The notes below the pieces were generated by a model. That model was not told the DNA's origin. It saw nothing but the letters and a program-made list of their open reading frames with translations, and made no database searches. This document shows, piece by piece, positions 59,295 to 64,000 of a DNA stretch of 64,000 bases. The stretch's first letter is position 1, and each line of letters starts with the position of its first letter. The stretch is from TMED14 sp002378565 (lineage in GTDB: Bacteria; Bacteroidota; Bacteroidia; Flavobacteriales; Schleiferiaceae): positions 186,001 through 250,000 of the forward strand of contig OX044356.1 in the NCBI GenBank assembly GCA_943846715.1, read 5' to 3'. A program made the translations under genes and the position numbers.

Positions 59295-60923
59295 ATGAGT
59301 GCAAAAGAAATCACATTTGATGTTGCTGCACGCAACGGACTGAGAGCAGGCGTAGATGCGCTAGCTAATGCAGTGAAGGTCACATTGGGCCCCAAGGGTC
59401 GCAATGTCATTATTGAAAAATCCTTTGGCAGCCCTGTTGTTACCAAAGATGGTGTAACCGTTGCAAGGGAAATCACCTTGGAAAACAAGTTAGAAAATTT
59501 GGGAGCACAGATGCTCAAGGAAGTTGCTTCCAAAACAGCAGATGTTGCTGGCGATGGGACAACCACAGCTACGGTTTTGGCTCAAGCCATCATCAAACAT
59601 GGCCACAAGAATGTCATGGCAGGTGCAAACCCAATGGACCTCAAGCGAGGCATTGACAAGTCTGTTGCAGTTGTTGTCAAGGCGCTAGCAAAGATGTCTA
59701 TTGAGGTTGGTGAGAGCAATGACAAGATTGAACAGGTTGCTACCATTTCCGCAAACAATGACCCTTCAATTGGCAAGTTGATTGCTGAGGCCATGGATAA
59801 GGTGAAAAAGGAAGGTGTGATTACCGTTGAAGAGTCAAAAGGCACGGAAACCTATGTGGATGTCGTTGAAGGCATGCAGTTTGATCGCGGTTACCTGTCC
59901 CCGTATTTCACGACCAACACTGAGAAAATGATCGCGGATTTGGAGAACCCTTACATTTTGATCTACGACAAGAAGATTAGTACGATGAAGGAGCTCTTGC
60001 CTATACTTGAGCCAGTAGCTCAGTCCGGACGACCATTCCTTATCATTGCTGAAGATGTAGATGGCGAGGCCCTTGGCACCTTGGTGGTGAACAAGATTCG
60101 TGGTTCCCTGAAAGTGGCTGCCGTGAAGGCGCCAGGTTTTGGTGATCGACGCAAGGCTATGCTGGAAGACATTGCTATTTTGACAGGTGGTACCGTGATT
60201 TCTGAGGAGCGTGGTTTCAAGTTGGAAAACACCACTTTGGATATGCTTGGTACCGCAGAAAAGGTGACGTTGGACAAGGATAACACCACCGTGGTTAATG
60301 GTGCTGGCAACAAAGATGACATCAGTGGACGTGTTGGACAGATCAAGGCACAGATTGAAACGACAACCAGTGATTACGACCGTGAAAAATTGCAAGAGCG
60401 ATTGGCGAAGCTTGCCGGTGGTGTCGCTGTGCTTTATGTGGGTGCAGCCTCTGAGGTTGAGCTCAAAGAGAAGAAGGACCGTGTGGATGACGCACTGTCT
60501 GCCACAAAGGCTGCCATCGAGGAGGGTATTGTTCCCGGCGGTGGTGTGGCCCTGGTTCGCACCATTGAGTCATTGAGCAAACTCAAAGGTGACAACGCTG
60601 ATGAAACAACAGGGATTGCCATCATTGCACGTGCCATTGAGGAGCCATTGCGCCAGATTGTATTGAATGCTGGACTGGAAGGTTCTGTCATCGTGTCCAA
60701 GGTCCGTGAGGGCAAGGGCGATTACGGTTTCAATGCAAAAACTGAGAACTATTGCAACATGCATGAAGCTGGTATCATTGATCCAACCAAGGTGACCCGT
60801 GTCGCACTTGAGAATGCCGCTTCTGTGGCTAGTCTCTTGTTGACAACTGAGGCAACCATTGTTGAAATACCTAAGCCTGAGCCAGCCATGCCTGCTGGTC
60901 CAGACATGGGAGGCATGATGTAA
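59295..60923 (+). CDS. groEL: Chaperonin GroEL
   Basis: 542-residue ATP-driven chaperonin. Typical segments are TLGPKGRNVIIEKSFGSP, the ATP loop DGTTTATVLAQAI, the apical substrate-binding region, VEEGIVPGGGVAL-like IEEGIVPGGGVALVR, and the C-terminal GGMM tail. Full length, no anomaly seen. A strong terminator follows 20 bases after the stop. Confidence 0.98.
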   Translation: MSAKEITFDVAARNGLRAGVDALANAVKVTLGPKGRNVIIEKSFGSPVVTKDGVTVAREITLENKLENLGAQMLKEVASKTADVAGDGTTTATVLAQAIIKHGHKNVMAGANPMDLKRGIDKSVAVVVKALAKMSIEVGESNDKIEQVATISANNDPSIGKLIAEAMDKVKKEGVITVEESKGTETYVDVVEGMQFDRGYLSPYFTTNTEKMIADLENPYILIYDKKISTMKELLPILEPVAQSGRPFLIIAEDVDGEALGTLVVNKIRGSLKVAAVKAPGFGDRRKAMLEDIAILTGGTVISEERGFKLENTTLDMLGTAEKVTLDKDNTTVVNGAGNKDDISGRVGQIKAQIETTTSDYDREKLQERLAKLAGGVAVLYVGAASEVELKEKKDRVDDALSATKAAIEEGIVPGGGVALVRTIESLSKLKGDNADETTGIAIIARAIEEPLRQIVLNAGLEGSVIVSKVREGKGDYGFNAKTENYCNMHEAGIIDPTKVTRVALENAASVASLLLTTEATIVEIPKPEPAMPAGPDMGGMM

Positions 60924-60943
60924 GTCAGCATAATTAGACAAAG

Positions 60944-60970
60944 AGCCGGTTCATTAGAGCCGGCTTTTTT
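60944..60970 (+). terminator. groESL terminator
   Basis: AGCCGG and CCGGCT pair around a ten-base loop, followed by a run of T. Confidence 0.88.
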
Positions 60971-61007
60971 ATTGCATTTAGGACCTGCCTGGTCAAGGCC
61001 CGTGATG

Positions 61008-61015
61008 TATTTTTG
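61008..61015 (+). promoter_or_regulatory. -7 box of tRNA-Leu promoter
   Basis: TATTTTTG, an exact TAnnTTTG match, seven bases before the tRNA 5' end. Confidence 0.65.
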
Positions 61016-61022
61016 TTCGCCT

Positions 61023-61107
61023 GCCCAGGTGATGAAATTGGTAGACATGAGGGACTTAAAATCCCTTGCCTATTGTTGGCGTACGGGTTCGATTCCCGTC
61101 CTGGGCA
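61023..61107 (+). tRNA. tRNA-Leu (UAA)
   Basis: 85-nt class II tRNA. Acceptor arms GCCCAGG / CCTGGGC pair perfectly, the anticodon loop is CTTAAAA (anticodon TAA), a long variable arm TGCCTATTGTTGGCG is present as in leucine tRNAs, and the T-arm has GGGTTCGATTCCC. The CCA end is not encoded (CACAT follows). The DNA downstream carries remnants of tyrosine recombinases, so this tRNA is the likely anchor of an integration hotspot. Confidence 0.96.
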
Positions 61108-61112
61108 CATTG

Positions 61113-61140
61113 AAAGGCTTCCGCAAGGGGGCCTTTTTTT
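61113..61140 (+). terminator. tRNA-Leu terminator
   Basis: AAGGCTTCC and GGGGGCCTT pair (with G-T pairs) around a GCAA tetraloop, followed by seven T. Confidence 0.85.
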
Positions 61141-61160
61141 GTTGCCTGTTTAATAGCCTA

Positions 61161-61283
61161 TTATCGCTGTGTGGATAAGGGTTTTCTCGTATGATGCTTG
61201 GCAGTAAATTCCTGAAAATCTATTAGGTAGGTTAGAGATACCTTCATATCGCTATGACCCATTAACTGCTGTAAGGAAACGAA
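61161..61283 (-). pseudogene. Truncated tyrosine recombinase, C-terminal end (remnant 1)
   Basis: On the minus strand a frame ending TAA at 61163-61161 encodes LQQLMGHSDMKVSLTYL followed by twenty more residues. This is the end of a tyrosine recombinase catalytic domain: the late GHS motif and the nucleophile tyrosine in LTYL. Nothing of the earlier domain (R-H-x-x-R) is present, since a terminator hairpin (61282-61306) and the next lipoprotein gene directly adjoin. It is thus a dead 3' fragment left next to tRNA-Leu. Confidence 0.8.
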
Positions 61284-61306
61284 AAAGCCCCTTCCGAAGA
61301 AGAGGC
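61282..61306 (-). terminator. Terminator of the 61.4-61.7 kb lipoprotein gene; recurrent hairpin copy
   Basis: Same hairpin as at 14698-14724 and 62810-62835 (GCCCCTTC / GAAGAGGC type). On the minus strand a T-run follows, about 57 bases after the lipoprotein stop. Confidence 0.75.
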
Positions 61307-61362
61307 TCTTTGTTTTATGCGTCAAGTAGTTTTAATCACTTAATCATATAGACGGTTCAATG

Positions 61363-61746
61363 TTAATTACAACCAGAAGATAATTTAACTAGACTATAAT
61401 CAGGTGTTATAAAGATTGCTTTACCACCGTCACATTCAAATGTAATTGGAGTAACTAATTCGTTTCCAAAATTCAAATCAACGGTTAGTGTATCATTAAC
61501 AAATGTGTAATTGTTAGTTCCTGGTAAGGCGTTTGTGTCACCCGCTTGAAAAGTATCATATAGAGAATCACAATTACCACTCAAACAATAATAAGTATAA
61601 CGTATACCGTTTTCGTAGATATACATTGTGTTCTGGCTATTCCCTGGATATGTCCATTTACCTTCCATTGTGTAATTTGGAGTGATTTTCTTACAGCCCG
61701 TAAACATTGCTGCTAAGACTATTACTACAGCTAATAATTTTCTCAT
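61363..61746 (-). CDS. Small hypothetical lipoprotein
   Basis: 127-residue predicted lipoprotein; MRKLLAVVIVLAAMFTGC gives C18 as lipid site. The mature part has KITPNYTMEGKWTYPGN, two cysteine pairs (CLSGNC near 54-59; C110 in FECDGG and C126 at the end) and beta-rich repeats. It resembles the lipocalin-like small lipoproteins frequent in Bacteroidota accessory DNA, but I recognise no family. It lies between integrase remnants 1 and 2 on the same strand and is AT-rich, so it is probably cargo of a decayed integrative element. Confidence 0.7.
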   Translation of the reverse strand: MRKLLAVVIVLAAMFTGCKKITPNYTMEGKWTYPGNSQNTMYIYENGIRYTYYCLSGNCDSLYDTFQAGDTNALPGTNNYTFVNDTLTVDLNFGNELVTPITFECDGGKAIFITPDYSLVKLSSGCN

Positions 61747-61795
61747 TTGATTTTTTTATTTTTCCAAAACTAATACTTTTTTAAAAGCGATTAAA

Positions 61796-61939
61796 CTAAA
61801 GACTAGGCATATCCTCCTCCTTCAACTCGGCTACCTCAAGACCCCTCAAGTAGGTTAACGACACTTGGAGAGAACTATGCCCCATTAATTGCTGAAGTGT
61901 CGTTAGAGAGGCTGTCTTACTGTAGAGATTATAGATAGG
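61796..61939 (-). pseudogene. Truncated tyrosine recombinase, C-terminal end (remnant 2)
   Basis: On the minus strand an open stretch of 47 codons ends TAG at 61798-61796. It includes TTLQQLMGHSSLQVSLTYLRG, again the GHS motif and nucleophile tyrosine, then EVAELKEEDMPSL. An in-frame stop (61942-61940) closes it upstream, so only the last part of the catalytic domain survives. It is similar to remnant 1 through LQQLMGHS and VSLTYL but differs after it, so the two come from different though related integrases. Its last 59 bases recur exactly at 62438-62496. Confidence 0.85.
61804..61862. repeat. 59-bp direct repeat, copy 1
   Basis: A 59-base block inside integrase remnant 2, encoding the nucleophile tyrosine to near the stop. 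It is identical to 62438-62496, 634 bases away in the same orientation. The two copies bracket the MORN-type lipoprotein gene. Confidence 0.9.
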
Positions 61940-61971
61940 CTAACTACTTAGAGAATGCATTGATGAACGGT

Positions 61972-62427
61972 CTAATTAGTTCTTTTGTCCAGGACCTCCT
62001 TTTTAATTACTTTAAAATCGGGCATTGCATTATGTATTTCCTCGTTGAGGATAGCTTCCATTTCCATTTCCTTTTCGAGGTCAGTTACAACACGTTCACC
62101 ATCCTTGAAATTGGCTTCTGATTCAGATTGACCATTTCTATGCCAGCTTCTAGCTAATCCATCAAGTACGCCATTCTTGAACCTGTTTTCGTATTGCAAT
62201 TGACCATCTGGGTAAACACCAAAGCCCACACCATTAAATAAAGCACCTTCAAAGTACATTATAGGTTTTTCTCCTGTTCCTTTATTAGTTAACTCATCAT
62301 ATAGCACCCTTTCTTCAAGAGTCACAACAGAAGCCAGCTTATTAATTCCATTATAGAATGATTTACTCAACTTGGAGCAACCAATTAGGGAGATACTCAA
62401 CAATAATATTGACAATAGTTTCTTCAT
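61972..62427 (-). CDS. Lipoprotein with MORN-type repeats
   Basis: 151-residue predicted lipoprotein (MKKLLSILLLSISLIGC, C17). The central part has the spaced pattern of MORN_2-type repeats: YFEGALFNGVGFGVYPDGQL, QYENRFKNGVLDGLARSWHR and NGQSESEANFKDGERV, with glycine/tyrosine/tryptophan at fixed spacing. A charged helix ends the protein. MORN_2 lipoproteins are widespread in Bacteroidota and some were called antitoxin-like; no role can be assigned. Its ATG overlaps (ATGA) the stop of integrase remnant 3, and its 3' side meets remnant 2, so it lies as cargo between two copies of the 59-bp repeat. Confidence 0.75.
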   Translation of the reverse strand: MKKLLSILLLSISLIGCSKLSKSFYNGINKLASVVTLEERVLYDELTNKGTGEKPIMYFEGALFNGVGFGVYPDGQLQYENRFKNGVLDGLARSWHRNGQSESEANFKDGERVVTDLEKEMEMEAILNEEIHNAMPDFKVIKKEVLDKRTN

Positions 62428-62495
62428 AGTCCCAAGGTAGGCATATCCTCCTCCTTCAACTCGGCTACCTCAAGACCCCTCAAGTAGGTTAACGA
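62424..62495 (-). pseudogene. Truncated tyrosine recombinase, C-terminal end (remnant 3)
   Basis: A 23-codon minus-strand stretch, SLTYLRGLEVAELKEEDMPT then LGL and TGA. It keeps the nucleophile tyrosine but lacks GHS. Apart from the last residues it is identical to remnant 2. The match ends abruptly at 62496, exactly where an inverted repeat begins. Its stop overlaps the MORN-lipoprotein start as ATGA. Confidence 0.8.
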
Positions 62496-62496
62496 C
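62438..62496. repeat. 59-bp direct repeat, copy 2
   Basis: Identical to 61804-61862. Its right end is the breakpoint where homology to integrase remnant 2 stops. Confidence 0.9.
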
Positions 62497-62517
62497 TAAA
62501 CGCTTATACACGTTTAG
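62496..62517. other. Candidate recombination core (attachment-like site)
   Basis: CTAAACG (62496-62502) and CGTTTAG (62511-62517) form a perfect 7-bp inverted repeat around an eight-base spacer, starting at the last base of the 59-bp repeat. Paired arms with a 6-8 base spacer is the layout of tyrosine-recombinase core sites. No second copy was seen in the window, so this is inference. Confidence 0.35.
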
Positions 62518-62555
62518 ATACGACTGTGTGTGAAAGCCAATTCTACATTTGGGCT

Positions 62556-62699
62556 ATGATTATAGAAGATAAATTTGAATTACTCAACATCGCTGTAGAC
62601 ACACAATGCAACTGCGGAGAGACTGACTGCCAATGGTATAATACAACCATCACTTACAAAGCCCTACTGCATAAAGATGAAATCCAAGAGATGAAGTAG
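62556..62699 (+). CDS. Small cysteine-containing protein, 47 residues (tentative)
   Basis: A short plus-strand frame starting MIIEDKFELLNIAVDTQ. It contains a compact cysteine cluster CNCGETDC (C18, C20, C25) that could bind a metal, then QWYNTTITYKALLHKDE. No family recognised. It is the only plus-strand candidate gene in this accessory block and stands alone between integrase remnant 3 and the BspA-type gene. The codon pattern looks coding, but at this length chance cannot be excluded. Confidence 0.4.
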   Translation: MIIEDKFELLNIAVDTQCNCGETDCQWYNTTITYKALLHKDEIQEMK

Positions 62700-62809
62700 C
62701 TAAATATCTGCAAAACAATTAGTTATAGCTTATTGATACCCTGCGTCAACACATCATCGCTTTCTGTAGGCTAAAATAGGAGGGGGTGCAATCCCCTTCC
62801 TCTGGTAAT

Positions 62810-62835
62810 AAAAAAGCCCCTTCCGAAGAAGAGGC
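62810..62835 (-). terminator. Terminator of the BspA-type gene; recurrent hairpin copy
   Basis: Same hairpin as at 61282-61306 and 14698-14724. On the minus strand six T follow, about 25 bases after the stop at 62860. Confidence 0.8.
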
Positions 62836-62859
62836 TTAATGTCTGGCCTCTGGATTAGC

Positions 62860-63921
62860 CTACGGGGGGCAAGTACCCCATACTGGATGGTTTGAAGCTG
62901 TAAGTGCGCTGTTGTATGCGAAAAAAGGTGGCACTGAGCTAATATTAGAGACACACCAATCGGTTAAATCTTGGTTGAAGGCTTGAGCGTTCCAAAATAT
63001 CCTAGCCATATGAGTCACATTACTTACATCCCAATCACCAATGTCTTGGTTGAAGGATAGAGCGTTATTAAACATTAGATGCATTTTAGTCACATTACTT
63101 ACATCCCAATCACCAATGTCTTGGTTGAAGGATAGAGCGTTATTAAACATTAGATGCATATTAGTCACACTACTAACATCCCAATTACCAATGTCTTGGT
63201 TGAAGGCTTGAGCGTTTTGAAACATCGCAGTCATATTAGTAACATTACTAACATCCCAACTTCCAATGTCTTGGTTGAAGGCTTGAGCGTCACGAAACAT
63301 ACCCTGCATTATAGTCACATTACTTACATCCCAGCTACCGATGTCTTGGTTGAAGGCTTGAGCGTTATAAAACATATAAAACATATTAGTCACGTGTGAT
63401 GTGCAATACTTTGATAAATCCTCATTATTTAACACAGCAGCATATAACATATTACTATCAGCAACATAATATTCAGCACCTTGAAGTGAAAAAGTATCGC
63501 CAACTGCATAGTTATCGCATTCTAAACATCCATTAGAATTGAAAAAGGCAGAGTTAAGATTAAAACCCCCAGTCGTAAAAGTCACTTCATTTCCATAGGA
63601 TTTACCTACTGAGTTTTCCGCGAAAGACCTCGCGTAGTATGTTGTGTTTTCAGATAATTGTGAAGCAACATCTGAACTAAAAGTGCCTAGCCCAGTTGAA
63701 TTATCTAAGAAAAGGTCGTTTGAGGTTGTTGGACTTGGACTTTCATTCCAACAGATTCCCCGTGTTGTGTTTTTGTCACCACCAGTAAAAGTGACATCCC
63801 CATATAGTAATACAGCCGTGTCGGACACCATAGCGCTTGAAGTCGTGACTTGAGGCAAATCTGTGACTTTGTTGCAACTGAACGCAATCATAAGCGATAC
63901 TAACAATAGTGCCTTTTTCAT
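62860..63921 (-). CDS. BspA/DUF285-type repeat surface lipoprotein
   Basis: 353-residue predicted lipoprotein (MKKALLLVSLMIAFSC, C16). Residues about 20-118 form a fibronectin-III-like domain (YYARSFAENSVGKSYGNEVTF). The rest is an array of about 25-residue repeats of the type FNQDIGSWDVSNVTNM with MF..A at fixed spacing, the DUF285/BspA leucine-rich-like repeat found in Mycoplasma and marine Bacteroidota surface proteins. Such proteins are thought to bind other cells or matrices. Two repeats are identical at the DNA level, pointing to recent duplication. No type IX sorting domain is seen. It lies in the AT-rich accessory flank. Confidence 0.88.
   Translation of the reverse strand: MKKALLLVSLMIAFSCNKVTDLPQVTTSSAMVSDTAVLLYGDVTFTGGDKNTTRGICWNESPSPTTSNDLFLDNSTGLGTFSSDVASQLSENTTYYARSFAENSVGKSYGNEVTFTTGGFNLNSAFFNSNGCLECDNYAVGDTFSLQGAEYYVADSNMLYAAVLNNEDLSKYCTSHVTNMFYMFYNAQAFNQDIGSWDVSNVTIMQGMFRDAQAFNQDIGSWDVSNVTNMTAMFQNAQAFNQDIGNWDVSSVTNMHLMFNNALSFNQDIGDWDVSNVTKMHLMFNNALSFNQDIGDWDVSNVTHMARIFWNAQAFNQDLTDWCVSNISSVPPFFAYNSALTASNHPVWGTCPP
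63001..63385. repeat. 75-bp coding tandem repeats in the BspA-type gene
   Basis: Five to six units of 75 bases (25 codons) encode the DUF285 array. Neighbouring units around 63020-63085 and 63095-63160 are essentially identical in DNA, the others diverge at a few bases. Confidence 0.8.
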
Positions 63922-64000
63922 AATTTCTGGTTTCTTAAATATCTTTTATATGCACTAAGCTATGTAGAAATCCTCGTCTAATCATTAAGAATCAAGCCTG

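Noticed and set aside
62754..62954. 66-codon minus-strand frame between accessory genes
   Set aside because: It spans the BspA-gene terminator and the 3' end of that gene in another frame.
63001..63385. Regular repeats resembling a CRISPR array
   Set aside because: The 75-base period is contiguous coding sequence of DUF285 repeats, without repeat-spacer alternation or cas genes.
61108..64000. Second copy of the tRNA-Leu 3' end as attR
   Set aside because: No repeat of the acceptor/T-arm end was found downstream within the window; it may lie beyond it.

Overview
The window looks like chromosomal DNA of a gliding or type IX secreting Bacteroidota, most likely a Flavobacteriales lineage of moderate G+C. 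The support is gldA-like, gldB, gldC, gldK, gldL, gldM, gldN and porP/sprF genes, the mraZ-to-ftsZ order typical of the phylum, and many promoters of the Bacteroidota form TAnnTTTG just upstream of genes. The genus cannot be read from the sequence.

Layout. (1) 1-5.6 kb is an AT-rich accessory block: a umuDC translesion-polymerase operon cut by the window edge, a 30-residue CDGSH protein, a divergent yceI/HxlR pair with repeated GTAAC half-sites, and two lipoprotein hydrolases. It ends at an initiator tRNA-fMet. (2) 5.7-19.3 kb holds housekeeping genes: a GH109-like oxidoreductase, era-der, a gldA-like ATPase, rsgA-dtd-mazG, a glutaryl-CoA dehydrogenase type gene, a GNAT gene, hflX and maeB. 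(3) 19.3-35.8 kb is one long minus-strand division and cell-wall cluster (mraZ, rsmH, ftsL, ftsI, murE, mraY, murD, ftsW, murG, murC, ftsQ, ftsA, ftsZ, yqeY). Its genes mostly overlap by 1-14 bases, and three MraZ boxes lie on its promoter. (4) 35.9-44.5 kb carries an alpha/beta hydrolase, engB, gldC, gldB, nadE, a PafA-type phosphatase, an ABC-F ATPase, a DUF983 protein and an FAD oxidoreductase. (5) 44.5-53.5 kb is the motility/secretion block porP-gldK-gldL-gldM-gldN, preceded by topA and an arginase-fold protein that has lost its metal ligands. (6) 53.6-60.9 kb is the miaB operon (miaB, small exported protein, sigma-54-type activator, lptE, repeat protein, secG) followed by groES-groEL. 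(7) From a tRNA-Leu(UAA) at 61.0 kb the DNA turns AT-rich again, with three truncated tyrosine-recombinase 3' ends, two small lipoproteins, a 47-codon frame and a BspA/DUF285 repeat lipoprotein.

How the parts connect. The mur/fts genes make lipid II and the divisome. GldK/L/M/N with PorP/SprF form the type IX secretion and gliding machine, which GldB and GldC also serve. LptE and SecG support the envelope. The two flanks are variable DNA beside tRNA genes.

Most unusual signals: (a) the tRNA-Leu hotspot with stacked integrase tails, a 59-bp direct repeat and a 7-bp inverted repeat (8-bp spacer) exactly at the repeat boundary; (b) a sigma-54-type -24/-12 element before groES, about 2 kb from the activator gene; (c) five genes whose -7 box ends only 4-6 bases before the ATG, suggesting leaderless mRNAs; (d) the metal-ligand-free arginase-like protein in the T9SS block; (e) an FtsZ with a linker of about 400 residues.
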